Below are positions 33,569 to 43,935 of a stretch of DNA of 64,000 nucleotides, piece by piece. The stretch lies in assembly GCA_963678675.1 (NCBI GenBank), contig OY783196.1, positions 15,556,138-15,620,137 of the forward strand, in the 5' to 3' direction. The notes beneath the pieces were generated by a model. The model made no database searches, was not told where the DNA came from, and worked only from the letters and a program-made list of their open reading frames with translations. Position 1 is the first letter of the stretch. Each line of letters begins with the position of its first letter. The position numbers were made by a program, and so were the translations under genes. The stretch comes from Xiphydria camelus (lineage: Eukaryota; Arthropoda; Insecta; Hymenoptera; Xiphydriidae).

Positions 33569-35431
33569 TCATCTCAGTTCCTTCCGAAGAACCGCCATTT
33601 CAAGCTCGTGTTTTTCTTCACTCCTTCTTTCTCTCTGTTCGTGTTCTCTTTTCAATAGCTGAATTTGAAGCTCCACGAGTTCCAATTTCCGCTGCAGCAA
33701 CAATTCATGTAATGCAGGTCTTGTAGCGGTTTCAGTCTCCCGTTTCCTTTCTGGAATGTTTCAAAATTAGTTATTATATCATTGAATTAAATAAAACTAT
33801 TGGGTTGATGCAAAAGTTTGTCCCGTTTTTAGCAGTAAAAAGCATTGCATTGCATCGCAAAACCGAAGTATTATCTACTTGGCACGTGTGAACTTTTGGT
33901 GTTATTTGATAGTAGGAATATCAGAGAATATTTGGGGACAAATTGATTGATTTGATTGTTTTTTGAATTTTGTTAAGCATTAAAAGTGGCAGAAAATAAG
34001 GAGCATTTTCGACATATTATGCTTTACAGTTTCTGAAAGGGCAAGAATGCTTCGCATGCGTAAAAAAAAGGTGGATATAAACTTCACACGTGTCAAGTTG
34101 ATAATACTTCGGTTTTGCGATGCAAGGTCTTTTACTGCCGAAAACGGGACGAATTTTTGCATCAACCTAATATAAGTAAAGAGCGATAATACTATTCAAA
34201 TAAAAAATCATGTACTTCTGCTAGAATGAGGCTGCGGCTGTTGAGGTGTGGCTATAAATGTTCCTCGTGATGATGGAGATGATTGAATTTCGATCTTCAC
34301 TTCGTCAGCATCTGCAAATTTCATATCACATGAATTTTACACTTTTTCAAAGCGACATACTTAAACATTATTTACAAATTTCATAGTATGTATGCATAAC
34401 TAATAACTCACGTTTTTTTGTCAGCGCAGGATGAACTTTCTTCCGCAATAGTGCAGGATTCCAGTGTTTCCAGTTAGACTCCTATGTAAAATACAAACAT
34501 TAGAGACTCAAATTATTACATTTTCATATTATAACTTACTTTTGAATTTTCGGTGCTATAGAGTGGCTCCTCAGCCTTTTCTTCCTCCACCTGAGCTAAG
34601 GGAACTATATTTTCCTTGTTAGTATGAACCTGGAATTAATTTCAGAGTAGTTACTGTTTTTGCATATCGACTGCCCAGAATAATAATGTTCTAACTCCAC
34701 ATTTTATCAAAATTGACATTAATAGTGAAAGAGTGATCTAACTGTCACATACCTCCGGAATTTCATCAACTCCTATGTCGAGAAGTACATCAACGTTGGA
34801 CAAGTCAATGCTCGACTCGAGATGCAAATCCGTGTCGCAGGGTGTATTCGCTTGTTCGACTGAAATTTGATGAAACAAAATACACTGGTAAATAGCTACT
34901 CACTGTACATTAAGGATGGGAAACTGCACACTGAGAAACTATAAACCACTATTATACATACCAGCACCAACATTGTCCGAATCAAATATGTTCTCTGTTC
35001 CTGTTGCCGATAGTCCGATAATGCCTAGTACTCTCTCTCCCCAATTTCCCAATTTAATGTCGGTGTATGGGCCACCACCAGTCTTATATAAACAGTTTTT
35101 TTGAGCGCTGAATTCTTTCTTCGTGTTTTTTTTCCAGGCATCCCACTTGCTCCGGAGATGTTTGCTGGTACGTCCTGTACCCACTGAAGCATTAAACTTC
35201 GCTGCCAATTTTTCCCACTCCTTTTCTTTTTCTCCGTTTGTTACGGTATCCGTTCTTTTACATTCTGTAATAATATATTCCGTTAACGTATACTACATTT
35301 ATATTATCTACTTAAGCTACAGTTTATTGTTACCTACCTAAAATTCCTTTGTGGGATTCCACTAACGTTAAAAGTACCTCCATTTCGTTGGCCGTAAAAT
35401 TAGTAGAACGAGCACGCTTTGTTTTTTCCAT
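33569..35431 (-). CDS. Harbinger Myb/SANT-like DNA-binding protein, seven exons
   Basis: Reading on minus, exons are 35431-35338, 35264-34962, 34859-34753, 34629-34540, 34481-34412, 34311-34216 and 33750-33569. All introns begin GT and end AG, and the total of 942 nt stays in frame: 313 aa. Residues ~10-110 form a Myb/SANT-like (trihelix) domain: NFTANEMEVLLTLVESHKG, WEKLAAKFN, TSKHLRSKWDAWKKNTKKEF, then the typical TGGGP and W. The C-terminus (exon 7) is a long charged helix (LLLQRKLELVELQIQLLKRE), probably coiled coil. In PIF/Harbinger elements this second protein recognises the element ends and brings the transposase into the nucleus. A mariner MITE sits in the last intron. Confidence 0.88.
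33800..34170. mobile_element. Mariner-type MITE in a Myb gene intron
   Basis: The ends TTGGGTTGATGCAAAAGTTT and the complement of TTAGGTTGATGCAAAAATTC are flanked by TA. The inner arms (GCATCGCAAAACCGAAGTAT and partner) also pair. No transposase. It leaves the splice sites of the flanking exons untouched. Confidence 0.82.
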
Positions 35432-36678
35432 TTTGTATAAATAAAGTCCACAAAAAGCCGCGAAATCACTGACACTAGACGACTAGACCACTGACACTGA
35501 CACACGGAATTATACCTTAAACTGACTCGGCGATACCTTGACGACTGCGTATGAGGTTGAAGATGCGGAGCACGACACGTTGATGAGTTAATAATTGAAC
35601 AAGACGCGGATGGTTTTGTCTTATATAGTAGCGTCATTGGTCGACGGAGGGGATAGCGTGGACTATGCACCCTCATTGATCAGAGGAGAAATATCAGTGG
35701 AACAAAAGATGACGTCGGGACCGTCGGGACTTTCCCAGAGACGGCTGCTCGTTCTCGACCTGCTCGACCGTGGGGGTGTGTCGGGCTACCTCGAAACAGT
35801 GAATAAATTGTACCGTACCCGGATAAACCAAGCATTGGTTTTCCCTCTGGCCATCAACTGAATTCGACATTCCTCCCTTTAGGGAAGCCGAAATATACCG
35901 CTTCGCTGACGGCGAGATTAACTATGAGTTGGCAAGGCATTTATGATCGTGTCGTTATTAAACGATGCGAACCGATATTCCGAATTTCATTTATCGCGCC
36001 GGAACAGCTGTCAAAACGACCAAGTGTCATACGCAATACGTACTTCTTACTACCAACCTAAAAATAATTTGGGATGGCCAACGCTTATACCTGGAATAGT
36101 TATCCCAGGCAAACTTGGAGCTGGTAAAACGCCTGCACTTTATACCAGGTATAAAGAAGAGTATAAATTTATTCTCGGTATACTTATTCTAGGTATAACT
36201 TGGCTTTGGTAAAACCGGCCCTCAGAAACCTTCGCGGGCATGCGTCCAACTGTTCCCCAAATTTTCATCGCAATCGGATGAACGGTTTAGGAAGGCATAA
36301 TAATCATCTGTACCGGTACTTTTTGAACACCCTGTATAAGATTTACTAACTCAGAAACCTTCGCGGGCATGCGTCCAACCATTCCCCATCTTCATCGCAA
36401 TCGGTTGAACGGTTTAGGAAGGCATAATAATCATCAGTACCGGTACTTTTTGAACACCCTGTATAAGATTTACTAACTCAGAAACCTTCGCAGGCATGCG
36501 TCCAACCATTCCCCAAAGTTTCATCGCAATCGGATGAACGGTTTAGGAAGGCATTTGATATTACCTTAAAGGTCACGGTCAAGGTCAAATTCAATACGAC
36601 CACTGGGTAGCCAAGGGAAAATCCTTAAAGTTTTGTATTAAACATTTTTCTCTAAAATGTTTTCCCGTTGAGATAATC

Positions 36679-38477
36679 CAGCTTGCGCGAATAGTATGCG
36701 CAGTAGCGCCACACACACCCTGACGCAGTCACATCTACATGGCTTACGTCTGACGCTCAATTTCCCAGGAAGGTCCTACCGCAGAGCCATAGCATAGATG
36801 TTTACACATCAAAAACTCTGTTCAACATATCATAACTGAGTAAATGAAAGATGCGCAGCAAAAGATCGCAATAGACCGAATCGCTCATCCATGAGCTTTC
36901 TCTCATTATTCACTTGCACCCGCTTGCATATTATACTTATGTCGGATATCTTTCTTAGCTCTATTGGGACATACACAGAGAAACTTACAGGCTTTATAAA
37001 ATAACGAAGGTCTGGCCGTTGCGGGCTCTTGGGCTATTTCACACTCTCGCGGTCGGCCTTAGAAGGATGTTTATAATAAACTGTAATTTTTTATAAACCA
37101 ATTTCATTAAATTCGATACAGGAACAATTAATAAATCCGTTTTCAGAATGAATATATGTGCAGCCGTTTCCAAATAAATTACCAAGTAAATTTTGCCCTA
37201 ACAGTGCAGCCATCTATTGAAAAAATTTCATACTATTTGTCGGGGACATTTAGCCTTAACTCTGACGCGCTGCAAACCGAGCTCAGTGAGCTGCCGAAAC
37301 CTGTAGAATTTAAAAAGGAACCAGTTGTATAATATCGGAGAGCAAGCAGGAGTTGTACTCTAGGTGCAATAGCGTGGTTTCTGAAACGTGCACTCCCATT
37401 ATCGAGTAAAGATACAGAAAATTCTACGCGATTTTTAACGTAATATGATAATGTTGCGATATTTTAAAATAGATTATATATTATTTAAGAAGTAATTTAT
37501 CTTCCTGTAGTGTGTTGAAAATTATGTACAATTTCCAGAAGCAAAGCTTCAATACTGTCTTTCGATAACCGAAAACCCGTAAAAATTAATTAAATAATTA
37601 ATTCGTTCCTTAATTAAACGTGGCCTTCTATCAATTTTGACACCATTTTCATCATCAGATTGTGATAAAATATCGTCGTAAAATAAATTCATGTCGGGTA
37701 TAGTATTGCACAGCAGTGAAATTTCGACTCTTTGAGGTTATATTGATCCAAATTAATCACTGGTTAAGTTCCTAATCGGCCAAAAATGGCCGATTAAGTT
37801 CAACGGTGATTATCTCACTTTAATCATGGTTTAAAAATTGGTGGAACGCAAGAGCTTGATTAAATTAAGCTAATCGGAAATTAACAATTTAATCAGAGTT
37901 GGTGGTTTCGGCTCTAATAGAGTGCTTGTGCTCGCTACTGTGCCTCCTCGGGAAGCTTTGATTTCCTTGGAGCTCTACCACTTTCTTGTAATTGTATCTT
38001 TCTGTGATACACTTTTTAGTCCCCCTTTTCCTTTCCAACGATAACATTGTGCCGTAATATTATACACTTTGAAAGAGATATTTGGCTACTGATAAAACCC
38101 ACGTAAACATATAGCTTTGAGGTTATGAATATGAAAATACGCAGCTGTTACACGTATAATTCTGTCGGTAAGTGGCCGTTTTTACCGACAAATCTCTTAC
38201 CAACCTCTTGGTCAAAAATTGCGGTGTTGCCACGTTTTTTTCATTTTCGTGTTCGAATAAATAATGTAAAATTTAACAGTAATAAATTTAAATAAATATT
38301 ACATTGATTTTAAATCAATAATAGTGCAATGATAAGCCACATTTTGTGACAATAATAACGTATATATAGTTTTTGAATGAATTAAAATTTCATTATCTGA
38401 TATTGGCAAAACGCGTCGAAAGCTTTGTTCTTTCCCTCCTATCGCCTCATCCCATAGAGAGTACTGATGTTCCTCCT
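36679..38477. other. Right remnants of the nested elements, then unassigned
   Basis: 36679-37255 is the right part of the TTAA element and 37260-37914 the right part of the outer element (GATTAATC-rich end). 37918-38477 shows no gene or repeat that I recognise. Confidence 0.45.
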
Positions 38478-38480
38478 TAA

Positions 38481-38617
38481 GGCTCACTTGTTCGACGTAA
38501 GTTCAAGGCTGGTTCAGCTTGAACCGCCGTTCTTGATATATTCCGTGTCACACATAATATACCAAGAACGGCGGTTCAAGCTGAACCAGCCTTGAACTTA
38601 CATTGAACAAGTGGGCC
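38481..38617. mobile_element. 137-bp hairpin MITE, TAA target
   Basis: GGCTCACTTGTTC at 38481 and the complement of GGCCCACTTGTTC ending at 38617, flanked by TAA. The arms (AAGTTCAAGGCTGGTTCAGC, TTGAACCGCCGTTCTTG) pair almost perfectly. PIF/Harbinger-like by target and ends. Confidence 0.85.
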
Positions 38618-38879
38618 TAAGCAATAAGCAGCGTCTTGGACTAAGTTCTTAATCTGGTAAGTATTCCGCAACATATTTCAGTTTTTAATAAAACCGGGTT
38701 TTTGTCATTTTGAACATTTTTTGTATTGGCATAAATGTAAAAGATTTATAAATTTAAGTAAATATTAAAACCGTTAATTTAAGATCTGGTTAAAACTTGA
38801 AACCCCCTGAGCTGCCCGGAACATTTTGAATGCTAAGCTACGAGGGGGGACCCAAAAAGAACAGGAATTTCGTCATAAC

Positions 38880-39592
38880 TTCTTTATTTCTTAATATTTT
38901 TACACCAAATTTTGATCACCCCTTCAAAGTATTCTCCCTTGACCACAACGCTCCTCTGCAAACGATTCTTCCATTGTTCAAAACATTTTTTAAATTCACT
39001 TATCTGGATGTTCTTTAGGCCTTCCAGCGATTTTTGTTTTACCTCCTCCACAGTGGCAAAACGCTTTCCTTTTATGTCCCTTTTGAGTGTGGGGAACAAA
39101 AAGAAATCATAGGGGGCCAGATCCGGTGAGTGGGAGGGAGGGGGGGGGTGGAAATTGGTGTCATGCCGTTTTTGATCAAAAACTGCTTTACGGAGAGAGC
39201 GGTGTGGACCGGCGCGTTGTCATAATGGAAGAAACAGTCGCTTGTGCGCCAAAGATCTGCCCTTTTCTTCCGGATACTTTCCCTCAATCTTTTCAAAACC
39301 TCCAGTTTGACCCGGGGGACCGAACTCCGCGTGCACAACACCTCTGCAATCGAAGAAACAAATGAGTATTGTCTTGATATTTGACTTCACTTGATATTTG
39401 GGATGAGGAGAGCCAGGCGTCTTCCACTGGCTTGATTGATACTTTGTTTCGGGGTCGTATCCATTACATCACGATTCATCACCAATAATCACTTTGGAAA
39501 AAAAATTGAGGGTCCTCTTTGAGCTGATTTTGAAGCTCAAAACATGCCTGAAGTCGGCGCTCCCTTTGCTCGCCTGTGAGAAGGCGAGGGAC
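38880..39592 (-). pseudogene. Mariner transposase, C-terminal two thirds (decayed)
   Basis: On the minus strand, with frameshifts and stops: QRERRLQACFELQ near 39545, a KVIIGDES catalytic segment near 39490, GYDPETKYQSSQWKTPGSPH, then FHYDNAPVHTALSVKQFL (the second catalytic Asp region) near 39200. It ends with FKKCFEQWKNRLQRSVVVKG and EYFEG near 38930. This is the mariner catalytic domain and C-terminus. The N-terminal part is at 41856-42179, beyond the first SWIM element. Confidence 0.85.
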
Positions 39593-40633
39593 AAAGGCTA
39601 TAAGCAGCTAAGCAGGCTATAGCAGGATAAGCATGGTCAATCTGCCTTGGAATGAAATCTTTTCGTAAATAAGAGTCCTTTGAACATCTCGTTGAAAAAA
39701 AAATTGGACCAAAATTTCAGCTCCCACCTCAAGCAGTTCCAGAGAAATTGTGAAAAACGTGATTTTTGATTTATTATTTTTCTCTCGGCCGCTATTGCAG
39801 ATACTTTTACAAAAAAAAATGTGGTTGCAAAGTATGTCAAACCGTACTTGAAAAAATACTTGTTGACTTATCTCGCGCTATTCCTGATTTTTAAAAAATT
39901 CCTAAAATTTTCAAAATTTCTTTTCTCGCGTATACGAAAAAACGTCACCGCCAAAAAATTTGAGTGTGTATTTCATCAAAATACACCTCTTCAAATTTTT
40001 TCAGAATTTTTAAAAATACACTGAGAAAAAACGAAAAATCGCCTTTCTCGGCTTTTTTTTTGAGGTTTCACTTCTTTATATATGGGATATTTTTATTTTC
40101 TCACAATATATCAAATGGAACATGGAACACCTCTGAAGGTTTCGATTATATTCTGCCGTAGTTTGTAGCGTGGTTAATAGATGGCGCCACGTGAAGCGTA
40201 TATATTATATATATTTCAGTAAGGCCACATATATTGTTCCTCTTTTCGCTTAAATAATGTATCTAACCTTAATAAAAATGGTATCGATATAATCATGCTT
40301 CTGTAAAGAATTGGCGAAAATTACTTTTTCTCCGATCCAGCTTTTTTTAATTAAATAAATATGAGTAACAATTAGGTTCCTTATATTCGCCCCTGCCATT
40401 TGGCGGTGTTTGATTGCAGCTTGTTCTCAATTGTTAGTTTTGTCTTATTCCGACAGATGGCTGCATTGTACATACATTCTAACTTCTAGAGATAAAGTAT
40501 AATGATGTTAATGATTGTAGCAATAAAAACAGCTAGTCAAACGGTTTTTTAATAAAAGTAATTATTTATATTTTCTGTGAAAAAGTAGTGAATAATTTAC
40601 AAAATCGAATATGGTAAATACATAACTGAGAGA

Positions 40634-41233
40634 CTAATCTTCGTCACTATCCTCTTCGATGATTGGTTCAACTTGCTCGACATCAAAAATCTTCGTTAGT
40701 ATCTCTGCTGGTCTAATGATTGATGATAAATATCTGGCACATGACAAGTAGTAAATAACGGAAGCTAGATGTGAACAACAACCAATTGTTCTTAATCCAT
40801 TAGGACAGTCACATGTGTACCGTAAAATTCCAGCACGACCAATAGAATTCGGTTTGTACTCTATGTAGCACTTATATGACTTTCTATTTACATGTCGTGA
40901 CCTGACTTCGAACTTAACTATATTTGGTTGCTCTATCACATAATTAACATTAATATTACCATCATCGTCCATTATTTCTGCTAGATAGGATATTGTTTGA
41001 GAAAGTTGGTAAGAGTCGGTAAAAAAGATCTTCAATTCCTGTTCTGTGATTTCTGGGAAATCCTCTAAATCAGCCGATTTTAACAACTTGAAGGTCTTTT
41101 TCCTCCTACTCCATTTTGCGTCCATCACTTCGATAGCTAACGTGTTTTCAACAGCTTTTCTAGAGTTTATCTGATGTACAATTTCTCGAAATAAACCTTT
41201 ATCTGAATTCAATCGGCGACCAAAGAGTTTCAC
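40634..41233 (-). CDS. SWIM zinc-finger C-terminal part of a transposase, element A
   Basis: A 199-aa open frame with a SWIM finger: C141 and C143 (TCDCPNG), C152/C153 and H155 (IGCCSH), then a hydrophobic helix (LASVIYYLSCARYLSSIIRP) and an acidic end (EEDSDED). It aligns along its whole length with the protein at 48877-49479 (shared SYQLSQ.(I/V)SYLAE, RSRH, RYT/NYAC.C and RPAEIL). There the SWIM half follows a DDE_Tnp_4-like catalytic domain, so this is probably the C-terminal fragment of the same kind of transposase. The apparent start Met lies at the junction with the foldback, so the true N-terminus is lost. SWIM fingers bind DNA or protein; by itself this piece could not catalyse transposition. 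Confidence 0.75.
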   Translation of the reverse strand: MKLFGRRLNSDKGLFREIVHQINSRKAVENTLAIEVMDAKWSRRKKTFKLLKSADLEDFPEITEQELKIFFTDSYQLSQTISYLAEIMDDDGNINVNYVIEQPNIVKFEVRSRHVNRKSYKCYIEYKPNSIGRAGILRYTCDCPNGLRTIGCCSHLASVIYYLSCARYLSSIIRPAEILTKIFDVEQVEPIIEEDSDED

Positions 41234-41234
41234 A

Positions 41235-41392
41235 AATTCATAATTTCGAGGTTAGACGCTTCGATCTCCCGAATTGACACCAACTCTAACTACCGACTCG
41301 ACTTCTACCGGTATTAAATGACTCAAGTACCGACTAAGCCTCCCCGAAGGTAACTTCAAACTGACCAATATAGAGTGGGACATACGGTATAA
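41235..41392. mobile_element. Single half of a core foldback
   Basis: Carries GCTTCGATCTCCCGAATTGA, CCGACTCGACTTCTACCGG and ends GGGACATACGGTATA, the right half of the family. The left half is absent, and the SWIM coding sequence starts directly at its edge. Confidence 0.75.
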
Positions 41393-41855
41393 AGAAGTGA
41401 AACCTCAAAAAAAGCCAAAAAGACGACTTTTCGCATTCTCTCAAAAAATGTATTTTTAAAAATTCCGAAAAAATTTGAAGAGGTGTATTTTGATGAAATA
41501 CACATTCTCAAATTTTTTGGCGATGACGTTTTCTCGTATACGCGAGAAAAAAATTTTGAAAATTTTAGGAATTTTTTAAAAATCGGGAAAAGTGCGAGAT
41601 AAGTCAAGTATTTTTTTTAAGTACAGTTTGACTTACTTTGCAGCCACATTTTTTTTTGTAAGAGTATCTGCAATAGCGGCCGAGAGAAAAATAATAAATA
41701 AAAAATCACGTTTTACACGATTTCTCAGGAACTGCTTGAGGTGGGGAGCTGAAATTTTGGTCAAATTTTTTTTTCAAAGAGATGTTCAAAGGACTTATTT
41801 ACGAAAAGATTTCATTCCAAGGCAGATTGATCATGCTTATCCTGCTACAGCCTTT

Positions 41856-42179
41856 GGCTGCAACTCTTCTCATGTGCAAATCTTTGGATAAAATCCTCTG
41901 AATTGAACTCCATGATATTCCAGACATCTCACAGAGTTGATCAATGGTTTGACGACGGTCTTCACGAACGAGAGCATTGATTTTGTCGACGTTTTCGTCA
42001 CTTCTTGACGTTGAGGGGCGTCCTGAACGGGGTTGGTCTTCAATTGACATTTCTCTATTTTTAAAACGTGAAAACCACTCGTAGACTCTGGTTTTACTTA
42101 GAGCAGCATCCGCATAAGCAGTCTTAAGCATTACAATAGTTTCCGCGGCCGATTTCCCCAACAGGAAACAAAATTTCAC
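41856..42179 (-). pseudogene. Mariner transposase N-terminal part
   Basis: On minus: FCFLLGKSAAETIVMLKTAY, RVYEWFSRFKNREMSIEDQP, RSGRPSTSRSDENVDKINAL, then SWSSIQRILSKDLHMRRVAA. These are the paired HTH motifs and linker of mariner transposases (SETMAR-like). It is open as far as the insertion of SWIM element A, which splits the protein right after HMRRVAAK. Confidence 0.9.
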
Positions 42180-42589
42180 AGCCGCGCGTTACTCTCGACA
42201 ATCGGCCATCACGTTTTCGATGAAATGGAAAAAGTTGTTTCACTAAAAAAAATCCCACGGACGAACCGAAGCACTCACAGCGACAGAACTTCGCACACTA
42301 ACTCAGGAGACGTGTCCCTAACGGACACCAGGGGCCTATAACACAAGCCATACAAGTGTAACAAGTGTAGGACCTGTAATAAATTCACTTGTAGTTACAA
42401 GTTCTTAAATATTCTGTAACACAAGCTTCACCGCGACACTTGTAGGAAATAGGGAAAGGTCCTACAAGTGTAGTTAATAATTTACAAGACTTGTAGAATA
42501 TGTAGAAGTCCGCTATATAAACCGGCCTACACACGGTGATGCAAAATTGCAATTTACCTTTCAGTTTATACAGTTAGCGTGTTCCGGTA

Positions 42590-43312
42590 GCTGTCAATTC
42601 GGGAGATCAAAGCGTCTAATTTCGAAATCTTGAATTTGTGAATAATGATGAGTAATTTGTAAAAGTGATAAGAAATAATCATACGGGTTTCTTCAGTCGC
42701 CGGCAGTAGCCGAGTGGTATAAATGCTAGCCTCTCGAAGACTGCTCGGACGATAGGTCTAGGGTTCGAATCCCGGCTTGCGGAAAAATAGTTTTTCCGGG
42801 ATCCGGGGATCGAGCTAAGACCGGCTGTACTCAGGGTGGGGAGGGGGGGCTTCTGCATGGAGGACCCCCTTCCCCAGTGAGTGAGGACAGGGAGGGGCCC
42901 CTCCTCTGGTTGGTACACCTGGGAGGGCTAGGGGACTCCTGCATGCCATCTGCATGGAGGCCCTGGGCTCACCGGGGGTCGTGGGCGGAGGGGGGGACTC
43001 CTCTCTGTTTGAGTGGCCCCAAGTGTGGCTCGGGTACAATGGTCCAAAAAGGACTGAGTGCCCGTTAAATGTTAAGTACAGTACAGTACGGGTTTCTTCG
43101 ATGAAATTCCCCCAGTGTTTAAAAACCCGAATGATTATTTCTTATCACTTCTACAAATTACTTACCATTATCCACAAATTCACGATTTCGAGATTAGATA
43201 CATTGATCTCCCGAACTGACAGCTACCGCGAAAGCAGACGTTCGAAACTTTTCGCTGTTTTTGCGAAAAACGCAGCGCACTCTTTTGAAGCCAAATTTAA
43301 TTATAAATTACT
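42590..43312. mobile_element. Core foldback split by a SINE
   Basis: Left half 42590-42694 (CAATTCGGGAGATCAAAGCG, GATAAGAAATAATCATAC), right half 43087-43312 (ATGATTATTTCTTATCAC, GATCTCCCGAACTGACAGCT, ACGCAGCGCACTC). The halves pair once the SINE is taken out. Confidence 0.75.
42695..43086 (+). mobile_element. tRNA-derived SINE with LINE-like tail and 13-bp TSD
   Basis: Flanked by perfect TACGGGTTTCTTC copies (42682-42694 and 43087-43099). The head is tRNA-like: A box TAGCCGAGTGGT at about 42707 and B box GGTTCGAATCC at about 42763, so Pol III could transcribe it. The body is G-rich. The 3' end carries ACAATGGTCCAAAAAGGACT, then GTACA repeats, and is clearly homologous to the 3' UTR of the LINE at 8.2-10.5 kb (ACAATGGTCCAACAGGACTG). 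Length 392 bp. An intact-looking copy. Confidence 0.92.
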
Positions 43313-43935
43313 CCAGCGGCACCTGAGCGGTATACGTACTTCGAAAACAAATGAATCACAGAGCTATCAGTTTTGTGACATAAACATTCGCATTTGGACG
43401 CACGCATTGGTTCTTCGTGCAAATGTGACAGTTATGCAGGATCGTGTATGGGCCGGTTAAGCACCTAGGCAAGAAAGGACGGGTTTTCTCGGTCCGACTT
43501 TCAAAATAGGTACTCAAGGATGTGTATCCTTTTTTCCCCTTTCTCCTCTAACTTTCACTATGAACGGAGCTGTTATCGGGCCGTTTTTACTGTATGCAAT
43601 TTCGAGTTTCCTTCCCGAGCCCCACGTGCAGTGGAGGGCTCGGTCCTTAATTGCGTTGCCTCTTTGCACTGCGAATGCGTGTACACTGTTTCTGCTTTTT
43701 TCTCCCACTCCTAGTATTTCAACTAAAACGCTTCCTAAAACGCTAATACTGACATTTGTAGGAGATTCTACCCACGGTTTTAGTTAGGTGAACATTTTCT
43801 TACAATTGTAGTAAAATCGGTAACACAAACTTACAAGTGTTCGCGTTGAGTTACAGAACAGCTCTACAAGCGTAGAAAATTTTCTGAAATTATGGTACAA
43901 GTCCGGCACATGTAGCTACAAGTTACGGTGTGTTA
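43100..43935. other. Internal region of the 9-kb element
   Basis: After the foldback (to about 43312) there is no recognisable gene. From about 43795 the ACAAGTGTAG-type motifs resume up to the Harbinger insertion. Confidence 0.45.

Larger units (their letters stand above)
29816..36221. mobile_element. Complete PIF/Harbinger transposon (6.4 kb)
   Basis: The perfect 16-bp terminal repeats GGGCCGGTTTTACCAA are flanked by a TCA duplication (29813-29815 and 36222-36224) inside the Helitron's tandem repeat. The subtermini are rich in GGTATAA/TTATACC motifs (29838-29990 and 36085-36200). It carries the two genes expected of an autonomous element, convergently arranged, a DDE transposase (plus) and a Myb/SANT-like protein (minus), both open. 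Between them are a hairpin, a triplicated host-like exon block and a mariner MITE. This is the best candidate for a recently active element besides the pogo. Confidence 0.9.
28587..36678 (-). mobile_element. Helitron copy 1, split by a Harbinger insertion
   Basis: On the minus strand the element ends in the hairpin CCCTTGCGAAGCAGGG, then ACGGGCTGCTAG/T: a Helitron 3' end (CTRR before T). 28587-29815 and 36222-36678 match the copy at 58.3-60.3 kb; the 5' end (TC...) is missing here, with similarity stopping at about 36678. The interior has a helicase relic and a ~129-bp tandem repeat (units near 29518, 29658, 29788, 36326 and 36453). Non-autonomous. Confidence 0.85.
27833..37255. mobile_element. 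Second-level TTAA-flanked element
   Basis: GGCTAAATGTACCG at 27833 and the complement of GGCTAAATGTCCCCG ending at 37255, both flanked by TTAA (27829-27832 and 37256-37259). Inner sequences such as CTCTCGCGGTCTGCCTT near 28230 and CTCTCGCGGTCGGCCTT near 37045, now in direct orientation, also recur. The TTAA target suggests a Kolobok- or piggyBac-like non-autonomous element. The Helitron is inserted inside. Confidence 0.7.
27601..37914. mobile_element. Outer TAA-flanked TIR element of the 27.6-37.9 kb nest
   Basis: Left end GGGCCGATTCCACCAACTTT; right end the complement of GAGCCGAAACCACCAACTCT. TAA is duplicated at 27598-27600 and 37915-37917. The subtermini contain many GATTA/TAATC repeats (27620-27830 and 37760-37900). 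The 3-bp duplication and GGGCC start suit PIF/Harbinger, but only about 890 bp of it are its own sequence; the rest is nested insertions. No transposase of its own seen. Confidence 0.8.
39593..41855 (-). mobile_element. Long-TIR SWIM element A, inserted in the mariner
   Basis: The ends carry AAAGGCTGTAGCAGGATAAG (right, read on minus) and AAAGGCTATAAGCAG...AGCAGGATAAGC (left, with a small duplication). About 480 bp at each end pair (39593-40080 with 41390-41855). The end motif AGCAGGATAAGCATG is close to AGCGGAATAAGCATG of element B at 45.2 kb. The inside encodes a SWIM protein on minus; the catalytic part of the transposase is deleted and replaced by half of a core foldback (41235-41392). 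I could not find a clean target duplication. Confidence 0.75.

Noticed and set aside
38464..38481. 18-bp match (CTGATGTTCCTCCTTAA) to the inner edge of the arm at 17.57 kb
   Set aside because: Only this short stretch agrees and nothing around it; could be chance in low-complexity pyrimidine-rich DNA.
42329..42336. An 8-bp hAT target duplication for the 9-kb element
   Set aside because: ACGGACAC and GTCGAACA do not match well enough, so the hAT assignment rests only on the CAGGG ends and is left open.
42707..42780. A tRNA gene at the SINE head
   Set aside because: A and B boxes are good, but it is followed by SINE body, LINE-like tail and target duplications, and the acceptor ends do not pair. 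It is a retroposon promoter.
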